A DNA stretch of 64,000 bases from Pleodorina starrii (GCA_030267565.1 BRXU01000048.1:1-64000), one strand, 5' to 3'; positions 29,229 through 39,594 are shown, counted from the first letter of the stretch. Notes: generated from the letters alone by a model not told the origin. A program made the numbers and translations.

Positions 29229-29713
29229 GGAACTGCTGTGGAACTGTGGAACTGTGGAACTGTGGAACTGTGGAACTGCTGTGGAACTGTGGAACTGTGG
29301 AACTGTGGACTGTGGACTGTGGACTGTGGACTGTGGACTGTGGACTGTGAACTGTGGACTGTGGAACTGTGGAACTGTGGAACTGTGGAACTGTGGAACT
29401 GTGGAACTGTGGACTGTGGAACTGCGGAACTGCGGAACTGTGGAACTGTGGAACTGTGGAACTGTGGAACTGTGGAACTGTGGAACTGTGGAACTGTGGA
29501 ACTGTGGAACTGTGGAACTGTGGAACTGTGGAACTGTGGAACTGTGGAACTGTGGAACTGTGGAACTGTGGAACTGTGGAACTGTGGAACTGTGGAACTG
29601 TGGACCTGTGGAACTGTGGAACTGTGGACCTGTGGACCTGTGGACCTGTGGACCTGTGGAACTGTGGAACTGTGGAACTGTGGAACTGTGGAACTGTGGA
29701 ACTGTGGAACTGT
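29229..29713 (+). repeat. Mixed 7-, 8- and 11-mer satellite mosaic
   Basis: Within 485 bp the unit switches between GGAACTGT, GGAACTGCTGT (two copies near 29229 and 29272), GGACTGT and point variants such as GGAACTGC and GGACCTGT. The last occurs several times around 29600-29660. This is the most heterogeneous part of the right-hand array and shows the different unit lengths arising side by side. Confidence 0.93.
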
Positions 29714-31667
29714 GGACTGTGGACTGTGGACTGTGGACTGTGGACTGTGGACTGTGGACTGTGGACTGTGGACTGTGGACTGTGGACTGTGGACTGTGGA
29801 CTGTGGACTGTGGACTGTGGACTGTGGACTGTGGACTGTGGACTGTGGACTGTGGACTGTGGACTGTGGACTGTGGACTGTGGACTGTGGACTGTGGACT
29901 GTGGACTGTGGACTGTGGACTGTGGACTGTGGACTGTGGACTGTGGACTGTGGACTGTGGACTGTGGACTGTGGACTGTGGACTGTGGACTGTGGACTGT
30001 GGACTGTGGACTGTGGACTGTGGACTGTGGACTGTGGACTGTGGACTGTGGACTGTGGACTGTGGACTGTGGACTGTGGACTGTGGACTGTGGACTGTGG
30101 ACTGTGGACTGTGGACTGTGGACTGTGGACTGTGGACTGTGGACTGTGGACTGTGGACTGTGGACTGTGGACTGTGGACTGTGGACTGTGGACTGTGGAC
30201 TGTGGACTGTGGACTGTGGACTGTGGACTGTGGACTGTGGACTGTGGACTGTGGACTGTGGACTGTGGACTGTGGACTGTGGACTGTGGACTGTGGACTG
30301 TGGACTGTGGACTGTGGACTGTGGACTGTGGACTGTGGACTGTGGACTGTGGACTGTGGACTGTGGACTGTGGACTGTGGACTGTGGACTGTGGACTGTG
30401 GACTGTGGACTGTGGACTGTGGACTGTGGACTGTGGACTGTGGACTGTGGACTGTGGACTGTGGACTGTGGACTGTGGACTGTGGACTGTGGACTGTGGA
30501 CTGTGGACTGTGGACTGTGGACTGTGGACTGTGGACTGTGGACTGTGGACTGTGGACTGTGGACTGTGGACTGTGGACTGTGGACTGTGGACTGTGGACT
30601 GTGGACTGTGGACTGTGGACTGTGGACTGTGGACTGTGGACTGTGGACTGTGGACTGTGGACTGTGGACTGTGGACTGTGGACTGTGGACTGTGGACTGT
30701 GGACTGTGGACTGTGGACTGTGGACTGTGGACTGTGGACTGTGGACTGTGGACTGTGGACTGTGGACTGTGGACTGTGGACTGTGGACTGTGGACTGTGG
30801 ACTGTGGACTGTGGACTGTGGACTGTGGACTGTGGACTGTGGACTGTGGACTGTGGACTGTGGACTGTGGACTGTGGACTGTGGACTGTGGACTGTGGAC
30901 TGTGGACTGTGGACTGTGGACTGTGGACTGTGGACTGTGGACTGTGGACTGTGGACTGTGGACTGTGGACTGTGGACTGTGGACTGTGGACTGTGGACTG
31001 TGGACTGTGGACTGTGGACTGTGGACTGTGGACTGTGGACTGTGGACTGTGGACTGTGGACTGTGGACTGTGGACTGTGGACTGTGGACTGTGGACTGTG
31101 GACTGTGGACTGTGGACTGTGGACTGTGGACTGTGGACTGTGGACTGTGGACTGTGGACTGTGGACTGTGGACTGTGGACTGTGGACTGTGGACTGTGGA
31201 CTGTGGACTGTGGACTGTGGACTGTGGACTGTGGACTGTGGACTGTGGACTGTGGACTGTGGACTGTGGACTGTGGACTGTGGACTGTGGACTGTGGACT
31301 GTGGACTGTGGACTGTGGACTGTGGACTGTGGACTGTGGACTGTGGACTGTGGACTGTGGACTGTGGACTGTGGACTGTGGACTGTGGACTGTGGACTGT
31401 GGACTGTGGACTGTGGACTGTGGACTGTGGACTGTGGACTGTGGACTGTGGACTGTGGACTGTGGACTGTGGACTGTGGACTGTGGACTGTGGACTGTGG
31501 ACTGTGGACTGTGGACTGTGGACTGTGGACTGTGGACTGTGGACTGTGGACTGTGGACTGTGGACTGTGGACTGTGGACTGTGGACTGTGGACTGTGGAC
31601 TGTGGACTGTGGACTGTGGACTGTGGACTGTGGACTGTGGACTGTGGACTGTGGACTGTGGACTGTG
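29714..31667 (+). repeat. GGACTGT heptamer satellite, third block
   Basis: About 279 clean copies of GGACTGT. The block ends in a single 10-bp unit, GGACTGCTGT (31668-31677). That unit is the heptamer with an added CTG, and the 11-mer units follow it. Confidence 0.97.
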
Positions 31668-32094
31668 GACTGCTGTGGAACTGCTGTGGAACTGCTGTGG
31701 AACTGCTGTGGAACTGCTGTGGAACTGCTGTGGAACTGCTGTGGAACTGTGGTGCTGTGGAACTGTGGACCTGTGGAGCTGAGGAACTGAGGACCTGTGG
31801 AACTGTGGAACTGTGGAACTGTGGAACTGTGGAACTGTGGAAATGTGGAACTGTGGAACTGTGGAACTGTGGAACTGTGGAACTGTGGAACTGTGGAACT
31901 GAGGAACTGAGGAACTGTGGAAATGTGGAACTGTGGAACTGTGGAACTGAGGAACTGTGGAACTGTGGAACTGTGGAACTGTGGAACTGTGGAACTGTGG
32001 AACTGTGGAACTGTGGAACTGTGGAACTGTGGAACTGTGGAACTGTGGAACTGTGGAACTGTGGAACTGTGGAACTGTGAAACTGTGGAACTGT
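31668..32094 (+). repeat. 11-mer to 8-mer transition with degenerate units
   Basis: About six GGAACTGCTGT units follow the 10-bp transitional unit. After a disordered patch (31749-31798) the array becomes mainly GGAACTGT, with scattered variants that change T to A (GGAACTGA) or C to A (GGAAATGT). Confidence 0.93.
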
Positions 32095-33226
32095 GGAACT
32101 GCTGTGGAACTGTGGAACTGCTGTGGAACTGTGGAACTGCTGTGGAACTGTGGAACTGCTGTGGAACTGTGGAACTGCTGTGGAACTGTGGAACTGCTGT
32201 GGAACTGTGGAACTGCTGTGGAACTGTGGAACTGCTGTGGAATTGTGGAACTGCTGTGGAACTGTGGAACTGCTGTGGAACTATGGAACTGCTGTGGAAC
32301 TGTGGAACTGCTGTGGAACTGTGGAACTGCTGTGGAACTGTGGAACTGCTGTGGAACTGCTGTGGAACTGCTGTGGAACTGCTGTGGAACTGCTGTGGAA
32401 CTGCTGTGGAACTGCTGTGGAACTGCTGTGGAACTGCTGTGGAACTGCTGTGGAACTGCTGTGGAACTGCTGTGGAACTGCTGTGGAACTGTGGAACTGC
32501 TGTGGAACTGTGGAACTGCTGTGGAACTGTGGAACTGCTGTGGAACTATGGAACTGCTGTGGAACTGTGGAACTGCTGTGTAACTGTGGAACTGCTGTGG
32601 AACTGTGGAACTGCTGTGGAACTATGGAACTGCTGTGGAACTATGGAACTGCTGTGGAACTGTGGAACTGCTGTGGAACTGTGGAACTGCTGTGGAACTG
32701 TGGAACTGCTGTGGAACTGCTGTGGAACTGCTGTGGAACTGCTGTGGAACTGCTGTGGAACTGCTGTGGAACTGCTGTGGAACTGCTGTGGAACTGCTGT
32801 GGAACTGCTGTGGAACTGCTGTGGAACTGCTGTGGAACTGCTGTGGAACTGCTGTGGAACTGCTGTGGAACTGCTGTGGAACTGCTGTGGAACTGCTGTG
32901 GAACTGCTGTGGAACTGCTGTGGAACTGCTGTGGAACTGCTGTGGAACTGCTGTGGAACTGCTGTGGAACTGCTGTGGAACTGCTGTGGAACTGCTGTGG
33001 AACTGCTGTGGAACTGCTGTGGAACTGCTGTGGAACTGCTGTGGAACTGCTGTGGAACTGCTGTGGAACTGCTGTGGAACTGCTGTGGAACTGCTGTGGA
33101 ACTGCTGTGGAACTGCTGTGGAACTGCTGTGGAACTGCTGTGGAACTGCTGTGGAACTGCTGTGGAACTGCTGTGGAACTGCTGTGGAACTGTGGAACTG
33201 TGGAACTGTGGAACTGTGGAACTGTG
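32095..33226 (+). repeat. 11-mer and 19-mer higher-order satellite
   Basis: Two organisations alternate. One is a 19-bp compound unit, GGAACTGCTGTGGAACTGT (11-mer plus 8-mer), at about 32095-32350 and 32480-32705. The other is a pure 11-mer ladder, GGAACTGCTGT, at about 32350-32480 and 32705-33190. A few octamers close the array, which stops abruptly at 33226 where unique sequence begins. This is a small higher-order repeat in which two simpler units were fixed as a pair and then amplified. Confidence 0.95.
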
Positions 33227-33381
33227 GCGGTTGGTCGTCCAGCTCACACCCGTACCATTGGCGTTATCCATATCGAGGATAGCGATTCCAGGCGCAAACT
33301 ACATCATAGTACTCGCAATGTTCCAACAATTAACGACGTTCGCATTCAAGCGATCGCAGAACGAGCCGCAGCGAACTCTAT
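33227..33381. other. Unique flank at the satellite boundary
   Basis: First non-repetitive sequence to the right of the satellite. Base composition is balanced (near 50% GC), unlike the GC-rich DNA further right. Short frames run through it, but none has features I recognise. Confidence 0.6.
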
Positions 33382-33460
33382 GTAATGTACTTCACATGCC
33401 ACTATCTAAACGCAGAAGTGTCACTGTGAAAGAGAAATATATCAAGAACAACATGCGTCC
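33382..33460 (+). repeat. Left arm of a long inverted repeat
   Basis: The 79 bp starting GTAATGTACTTCACATGCC are matched in inverted orientation at 35525-35603, with only about half a dozen differences. Read outward from the enclosed segment, both arms begin GTAATGTACTTCAC. I found no matching target-site duplication outside the arms. Confidence 0.85.
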
Positions 33461-33834
33461 ATTCCCGCGCAAACACCGCCCACCATGCCCGTGCTTCCAG
33501 CCGTGCCCACCATGACCCAAGTCTCTTTCCCAAAAACACTCTCTGATAACACCGGTAATAATGGCGCTTTTATATTGGAAATTCCATCTACTCGGACTCT
33601 GGCAATTTTGGCGGGGCAAGGTCCCCTCCCTATGTCGCAATGTCACCCACTTGTGTACTTCATGAGGAGGGCTGCAACATCATGATACCTCAACTTCCAT
33701 CATGGAGGCCATAGCGGTGAAGAAGCCCAGTAAGGGCGCGAAGGGCTTGTTAACGTTTCCCGGTTTGAGTGAAAGATCGGCGTCGCAGTTCTTTCGGATG
33801 CCCCCCGAGTGCGTCTCCGCATTGCCTGAAGGCC

Positions 33835-34290
33835 CGGCTGTGCGCCGCGGGGCCTGCAGGGGAGGGGCGCAGCGGGCGCGGGACAGGGTACTAGGCGAAA
33901 GGGGAAGCGGCCGCGCCGCGGGGTCGGCCAGGAAGGATGCATCGCGCGCGTGACCAGATATAAGGGGAAAGGGGGGGGCGCGCACCGCGGGGAGGGTGCG
34001 CCGCGCGCGGGACCGAGCCAGGGGGAAAGATTGGCTTTGCGCGCCGCGGGGACTGCAAGGTAGGGGCGTGCCGCGCGTGGAACCGGGCACAAGGGGAGGG
34101 GGCTTCACGTGTCGCGGGCAGTGGCTGCATGGCAAAGGGGAAGGGACGGCACGCGTCGATGGGTCGGCAGGGAGGGGGCCCGTCGCGCGTGGGGCCAGGC
34201 GCAAGGGGGGTCGGTCAGCGAGGGTGCACCACGCGCCAGAATGGGCCTAACGTGGGGGGGGCGCGCCGCACCGCCGAGAATGGGCGAACA
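33835..34290 (+). repeat. GC-rich diverged minisatellite, about 60-70 bp unit
   Basis: At least five imperfect copies share the order CGCGCCGCGGGG, a TGCAGG-like step, GTGCCGCGCGTGG, then ACCGGGCACAAGGGGAAGGGG. Units start near 33840, 33910, 33976, 34040 and 34100 and fade out by about 34290. The divergence suggests an old array. It produces long spurious frames on both strands. Confidence 0.7.
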
Positions 34291-35483
34291 GCGTTGAGAG
34301 GTACGGGGTGGGGCCCACGGCACACCGAAGAACCCAACACGGGCGAAATGGGGACGGCTAGCATGATCGCGGGCCGGTGGGGCATCCGGCGCTCACCAGA
34401 AAGGGCGGGCACGCAGGGGGGCCAGGTGCAACCGCACGGGGCACCGGCACTCCGTTTGCTGAGCCACGCACTGTACCCGAATTCCGTCGGGAACGCAGGG
34501 GATCCCACCTCCCGAGGCCGGGACCCGGGCCGGCACCGGCAGGGGCGGGGCGACACGGGAGCGGGTGCGGCGCCTACAGATCTGCCCCGCAAACGGGTAC
34601 GACTGGGGCAGGAGAGCAGGCGCCGGAGCCTGGGGGCCTGGAGCGGGACCCTACACCCGCTTCCTGCATCGGCTACGGCAGGGGATCGACTACCCGGGTG
34701 GGGCGGGGGGACCGGCCTGATGCCTGCGGTGGAGGCCGGTGAGGCAGCGACGGACCGGTAACTCCGGGAAATGCCGGGGAAGCCGAGGTCGGCGGGAGCC
34801 CCGGCGGGGTTGACGCTGGGCGGGGTCAGCCTCGCTGGAGAGGCGGTGGGGCCCGGGGGCTCGGGGCGGGGCGGCAGCACATGATATGCTACCGGGGAGC
34901 TAGCAGGCCCGCCGCATCCGCCAACTCTGCCGCCGCTGCGGTGATGCTCGCCCGCCGCGCCGTCTGAGGCATCCCGTCGACATTGCATCCGTGGGCACAA
35001 CAGCAGCACCGGGTCCCGCCGGGGCCCACGGCGGGGGGGTTGCGGGCGGCAGGAACACCGGCTGGCGGGGCTAAGGAGCTTACGGTGGGCGGGGCGTGGG
35101 CGGCCGCGGATTTCCTTACGCGCGGGGCGGGGCCGGTTCCCGTGGGAGTTGCGGGAGCTGGGGGTTGCGGCCACGACACCGGCGACACCGGCGTGGACGC
35201 CCTCTCGCGCCGGGGTTGCCCCCGGAGCCTGGGGTACCTCCTGTTCAGTCAAGCCACGACGGCCCGCCTGGGGGCGGGGTGGTTGGAGTGTGCACCCATA
35301 GCTGATTGTATCTGGAATATATTCAAGAGCCTCAATTGTAGCCCGGATGGTCTTCATGGCTGCTGTCATGCTGGCTGGATCTCTGGCCGATTGACTCCCA
35401 CCGATAACCATTGTAAACACCAGCGCGATGAGGTGTAGGCTTGCCAGGGCTGACAGTGCCACGTACGGCTGAAAGCACGCCAT
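34215..35483 (-). CDS. Doubtful ORF with signal-peptide-like N-terminus
   Basis: This is an ATG-started open frame of 422 codons inside the inverted-repeat segment. Residues 1-30 (MACFQPYVALSALASLHLIA and on through VFTMVIGG) resemble a secretory signal or membrane anchor. The next 35 residues have mixed, protein-like composition (AAMKTIRATIEALEYIP). Beyond about residue 65 the sequence becomes Pro/Arg/Ala-rich and looks like GC-driven open frame. If it is real, only the first part is likely to be exon. I recognise no domain, and it may be a mobile-element gene fragment. Confidence 0.25.
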   Translation of the reverse strand: MACFQPYVALSALASLHLIALVFTMVIGGSQSARDPASMTAAMKTIRATIEALEYIPDTISYGCTLQPPRPQAGRRGLTEQEVPQAPGATPAREGVHAGVAGVVAATPSSRNSHGNRPRPARKEIRGRPRPAHRKLLSPASRCSCRPQPPRRGPRRDPVLLLCPRMQCRRDASDGAAGEHHRSGGRVGGCGGPASSPVAYHVLPPRPEPPGPTASPARLTPPSVNPAGAPADLGFPGISRSYRSVAASPASTAGIRPVPPPHPGSRSPAVADAGSGCRVPLQAPRLRRLLSCPSRTRLRGRSVGAAPAPVSPRPCRCRPGSRPREVGSPAFPTEFGYSAWLSKRSAGAPCGCTWPPCVPALSGERRMPHRPAIMLAVPISPVLGSSVCRGPHPVPLNAVRPFSAVRRAPPTLGPFWRVVHPR

Positions 35484-35524
35484 TCTCTCCAGACGGGAGG
35501 TCCGGATCCGGTTGATGCGGGAGT

Positions 35525-35603
35525 GGACGCATGTAGTTCTTGCGATATTTCTCTTTCACAGTGACACTTCTGCGTTTATATAGTGGCGTGTGAAGTACAT
35601 TAC
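35525..35603 (-). repeat. Right arm of the long inverted repeat
   Basis: Inverted counterpart of 33382-33460. It ends GTGAAGTACATTAC and contains the shared core TTTCACAGTGACACTTCTGC. See the left arm for comparison. Confidence 0.85.
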
Positions 35604-35989
35604 CGATTTTGGTTTTGAATGAGACTGAAATGCTCGGCCCTTGCTGTACGTACCCAAGGTACGACAACCAACTCCGCTTTGTAATGCGGAGGCACAGGCT
35701 CTCTCTCTTCCTTCCGCAACAATCTACTAGTAGTCCTGACGGAAGTCTCGATAAACGTAGTCGCCAGTGCGGACAGCCGCGGAAAAGTTTTCCCTCCCAC
35801 TCGCCCCCTTTTCCCGCGGCAACCGCCGTATGCGTTGGATGGCCAGCCCAACCGATCGAGGAACACCCGTCAGAGCACCCTATGGGAGCAGACATACGAT
35901 ACGCCCTCCAGCACCGGCCAGTTGCCCGCTCGGCAGCCAACCACCGTCGCCCCTACTGACACAGCCTTGAAAAGCAGCCGCCCACACCC

Positions 35990-36598
35990 CTACCGCACCC
36001 GCCGTCGCTGCGGAGAGCGGCCCGTCAGGTGCCGATCAGGGTCTGGGTACCGCGCCAAGACAGCCGAGTGCTCGTACTTTTCGGGTGCGAGCGGCACCGC
36101 GGAAACCTCCTCGTACCCAGCCAGCATCTGCAGCCTCCTGTAGCCCGCACGGTAGTTGGCAACCCAAGTGTTGTCGCAAGGGTTGCCCTCACCCGTGATG
36201 GGGTTGTACGGGCCCACGCGGCCAAGCCGCGTAAACCAGCCGCCGAGCGAAGACAACACGCCCTGCACTGCGTCCGGACCGGGTTCCGGCTGCTTGCGTC
36301 CCTGGTGGTTTGGCTCCCACCACTCCACCAAGTATACCAGCAGGTATTCAGGTGTGACGTTGCCCAGCCACACCCCCTCACCGACGCCGTCGAGCCACGC
36401 GGACAACTCGGAGGCGGCCGACTCCTGACGACGGCGGGTGGCATCGACGAGCGCGGCGTCCATAATAACCCTTTGTGCCTTAACCAGGTCCCGTGAGTAG
36501 TAACCCGGAAGCGGCGGCGGTTGCGAGCGACGGGGCAGCTGAGACACGCGAGCCAGGCGAAGCCCAGCAAAGGTTGGCCGAGCCTGCGCCACCAGCAC
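35990..36598 (-). pseudogene. Tyrosine recombinase N-terminal fragment, TE-derived
   Basis: A 202-codon open frame that lacks an ATG at its upstream end; the first in-frame ATG is at 36463. It reads as the N-terminal core-binding part of a tyrosine recombinase of the sort carried by DIRS/Crypton-like elements in volvocine algae. Visible features, in order, are ESAASELSAWLDG, then VTPEYLLVYLVEWWEPNHQG, then LGRVGPYNPITGEGNPCDN, then YRAGYRRLQMLAGYEE with SAVPLAPEKYEH at the end. The family then continues into a catalytic domain with an R..HxxR..Y set, but here the frame stops shortly after and I find no catalytic part downstream. I therefore call it a broken mobile-element gene. The family assignment rests on recalled sequence patterns, not on a search. 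Confidence 0.55.
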
Positions 36599-38590
36599 TC
36601 AAGTGAGAGCGAACCCGAGTGGAGATGCGAGCCTTGCGACTCTCACCGATGACAAAGGAGGCGAAGAGCCGAACAGCCCGGGCGCCGGGGCAGCGGCAGG
36701 GAGCCGAAAGTCCACGAGGCGTGCCGGCGGTGAAACACGCCCGAGAACGGAGACATCCGTGACCTACACCGCAAGCCCGAACAAGCCACCTGAGGTCAGC
36801 CTTCGGCGCTTCAAAAAGCTGATTGAAAAGAAGCAAACCCACCTGTTCCAGGTCCAGAGCCAAGCCCAAGCCAGGTTGGGAGAGGTCAAGCACCAAGGGA
36901 ACAGCCGACGACCCGCCGTGAGACAGTGACCCGTCTCGAGAGCCAGCGGGGCTGGAAACCCCGCCAGCGTCGGAGATACCCTGCAACCAGAAGAGTTAAA
37001 CCAAGCTGAAGAAGCCCGACAACTCGGCTGCGAGCGAGTCGGTACCGCGAGCGTTTCAACAACCCTTGGACGTACCGCTCGCAACGTCCGCACCGGAGCC
37101 GGTAGTGGCAATATTGAGGTATCTAGCGAGCGAGATAACCCGCCGTATGAGAGGCTCACTTCCCCGTTCGCGCCAGACCCACCCACCCCGCCCAGTTAGG
37201 GCTGCGCGCTATAGAGCATGGGTACGGGTAGACCTGACGCCTATGGGCACACAGACCAAACTCAATTTAGCCTGAGTACGGCGGGCGCAATTGAACTACA
37301 GCAGATACCGCTCCTTCATGATGTAAAAACAGTGAACGCATTGTTCTGCGGCGGTACGCGCAGCCGAACTTGGGCGGCCGTGCCCAAAGCCCAATGCTCT
37401 TCCAGTCCGGAAGCTGGGAAGCAAGCCTAATCAGGCTCTTGATTGGAGGATTCTCTGCCCCGCCGTATTTCGCGAACCGAACTGATGAGGGAATCTCCCT
37501 TATAAGTGTAGGGCTGCAGCAGGCGATAGATACTGCTTTGAAGCACTATCTACTCGTCACTGTGTACTTCGTCAAGGAGATTAAGGTTCGTAAGAGAGAA
37601 CTAACGGATTTTTGTCCGCATACCATTACAGACGTCGTTTTGTGGCATACGTGCCACACCATAAACTGTTGAGGTCCAGTCCCTGCGTTCGTCCAGTCCC
37701 TAGCAGCTCATGGTAATACGGTAGTTGGTTGACTTCGGTTGCCAAGCAAGTGCCTCATGTACGTACGAAGGCCCATCTGCCTCTCGCGCCCCTACGCTAT
37801 AAGCCCATCGTAAAAGAAAACCTGCTCAATCAAGTTTTGAACCAGACATCGCGACAGAGAAGCGACCGACGCGCGGCCTCACAGTCACCCGCGTCGTTGC
37901 CTCTGGCAAGTACATGTCCCGTATGCTGTGCTGTGCTATGAGGGCACATACATACATACTCCGCCCACTCGTCACACCGCCCACTGCACATCGCCGCGCC
38001 AGTCGATCGACAGGCCCCGACGCCGTCGAGCGCCCTCAGTCTTCGAAATATACTACTGTAGCATCTGCTGCCGTACCGTGCCGTGCCGCCAGAGAATTAT
38101 TATCAAGAGTGTAACATTAGATCATATCAAACACACGCACACAGAGACGGATTTATAACCAGCCACTCGTTGCCCGCCCCATCCACTTGCCGTACACACG
38201 CTCGCCACCGGCTCCATTCGTGCCGTACGGTTCCGTACCTCCATGATGCACGCACACTACCGGCCTTACTCATGCCGTGCTGTTGTCCATATCACCTCGA
38301 TGGAGGCGCCAAAAGGACACACCGATTAGGCAACGCACGGAAGGGCGGGTTGAGACTCGGGGGTGGGGGTTGGAACTTGGGACTGGCTTGTGCTGTTCTC
38401 GCCGAGCAGGTGTTTCTGCAGGTATCGAGTGGATGTTCTGCGGGCAGGCAGGGGAGGCCGGGCTCCCAACTGCCCTCGAGCCCCTTGTCGCAGTGGATCA
38501 AGCTCGCTCGTGCAGGGACCGATTCAACCAACCGAGAAAGAAGAAGACTACGCCGCTCCAGCCATCCCGTCCATGATGCCTCCCTTCACT
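36599..38590. other. No recognisable gene
   Basis: Mixed-composition DNA of about 2 kb. A minus frame ending at 36480 (VLDLSQPGLGLALDLEQVG and neighbours, near 36780-36900) lies directly upstream of the recombinase fragment and could be an earlier part of the same element, but it has no recognisable domain. The stretch around 37440-37680 is AT-richer, with a plus frame that has no features. TGTAA occurs on the plus strand near 38110 without a gene to go with it. Confidence 0.5.
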
Positions 38591-38696
38591 CGCCACCCCA
38601 CCATCCCACCACCCCACCACCACGCACCACCACCCCACCACGCACCACCACCCCACCACCACCACCCCACCACCCCACCACCACCACCACCACCTC
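38591..38696 (+). repeat. CCA/CCCA-rich simple repeat
   Basis: An irregular run of CCACC, CCACCAC and CACGCACCAC units. Simple low-complexity DNA. Confidence 0.9.
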
Positions 38697-38841
38697 GCGC
38701 CAACCCATAATCCGCACCAATCCGGCCCACGCTAAACAAAGTAAAAACGAGGCGCTCTTGCGCACACACAGACACACACAGAGATGCAGGACTGTGCGCG
38801 CGCTTGCGTATGTATGTAAGCTGCACTCGGGCTGAGTGCAA

Positions 38842-38868
38842 ACACACACACACACACACGCACACGTG
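38842..38868 (+). repeat. (CA)n microsatellite
   Basis: A short run of about 12 CA/CG dinucleotides. Confidence 0.85.
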
Positions 38869-39108
38869 CACCGTAATGCTCCCCCCTGCGTCCTCCCCTC
38901 TCAACACGTCGTCGGCGCTCAAATCGGTACGCAGACATCCGCATCATGCAATGCAATGCAATGCAGGGGCGGCTGGCTGCAGATCCAGATAGACCAGCAA
39001 CGGCTGGCTGGTGGGCGGGGGGGCGGGAGGCACAAGCGCTGTGGCGCTGTAGGCCTGGGCTCGCACTCTCTCGAGCCCCGAGTACAAGACGGACCTTCGA
39101 GATGGCCG

Positions 39109-39135
39109 GACAGACAGACAGACAGACGGACGGAG
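39109..39135 (+). repeat. (CAGA)n microsatellite
   Basis: About five tetranucleotide CAGA units followed by CGGACGGAGG. Confidence 0.8.
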
Positions 39136-39144
39136 GGAGGATCG

Positions 39145-39519
39145 ATGGAGAGTTGCGCGGCGGCGTCCTCAAGCCACGGAAGGAAAGCGAGTGCGCAGCA
39201 GGCAGGCCTCGCGGCAAATATGTATGTGTCACACGATGTGCCGCCTGTCGAGACGGACGAAGCGGATTCGATACGGTACGAAGAATCGCGGTGGCCTGAA
39301 GCCCACTACTGTGGCGCCAACATCAAGTATGACGTACGACAAGAGTACGAACGCGTGGCGGAGGCGATAAACTTACCAACTAGCAAACACAACGGCGGCA
39401 TACGGCTGGTAACGCGCGAGCCGAGATATCTATCAAGGGAGGCCGCGGCGTCACGCAGGGGGAGCGTCAGCAGCCTCTGCACAGCCTCACCGCCTCGATC
39501 CACCAAGCCAGCTACGTAG
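39145..39519 (+). CDS. Hypothetical 124-residue ORF
   Basis: An ATG-started frame of 124 residues between simple repeats. Unlike surrounding frames it has a mixed, charged middle section (VETDEADSIRYEESRWPEAH, then YDVRQEYERVAEAINLP and GGIRLVTREPRYLSREAA) with no low-complexity bias. That is the only reason to list it. It ends in the 9-bp minisatellite. No domain, signal peptide or membrane segment is recognised. It could be an exon, a mobile-element remnant or chance. Confidence 0.3.
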   Translation: MESCAAASSSHGRKASAQQAGLAANMYVSHDVPPVETDEADSIRYEESRWPEAHYCGANIKYDVRQEYERVAEAINLPTSKHNGGIRLVTREPRYLSREAAASRRGSVSSLCTASPPRSTKPAT

Positions 39520-39594
39520 CTCCCGGATCTCCCGGATCTCCCGGATCTCCTGGATCTCCCGGATCTCCTGGATCTCCCGGATCTCCTGGATCTC
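39520..39594 (+). repeat. 9-bp minisatellite CTCCCGGAT, alternating 18-bp form
   Basis: About eight copies of a 9-bp unit. The last six alternate CTCCCGGAT and CTCCTGGAT, so the effective period is 18 bp. It overlaps the end of the preceding hypothetical ORF. Confidence 0.93.

Larger units (their letters stand above)
33382..35603. mobile_element. Inverted-repeat-bounded segment, possible DNA transposon
   Basis: A 2.2-kb segment is bounded by two about 79-bp inverted repeats and filled with GC-rich DNA, including a diverged minisatellite (33835-34290). No transposase domain could be read from the enclosed frames. It could be a non-autonomous terminal-inverted-repeat element. It could equally be two independent insertions of the same short repeat in opposite orientation. 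The lack of an obvious target-site duplication leaves both open. Confidence 0.45.

Noticed and set aside
8195..32080. Very long open frames across the GGACTGT arrays, up to 7,862 residues
   Set aside because: The repeats lack stop codons, so all three plus frames stay open and read the same CGLWTVD unit. The frame length reflects unit composition only.
1834..33226. All four satellite units are stop-free in all six frames, suggesting selection for openness
   Set aside because: For a random 7-mer the chance of no stop on either strand is roughly one half, and the units are related. The coincidence is weak and does not indicate coding.
8190..33226. CRISPR-like or coding-repeat array
   Set aside because: There are no spacers between repeats, the units are 7-19 bp, and the genome is eukaryotic.
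38805..39300. CA-, CAGA- and CCA-rich tracts as regulatory elements
   Set aside because: These are ordinary simple repeats with no associated promoter or gene.
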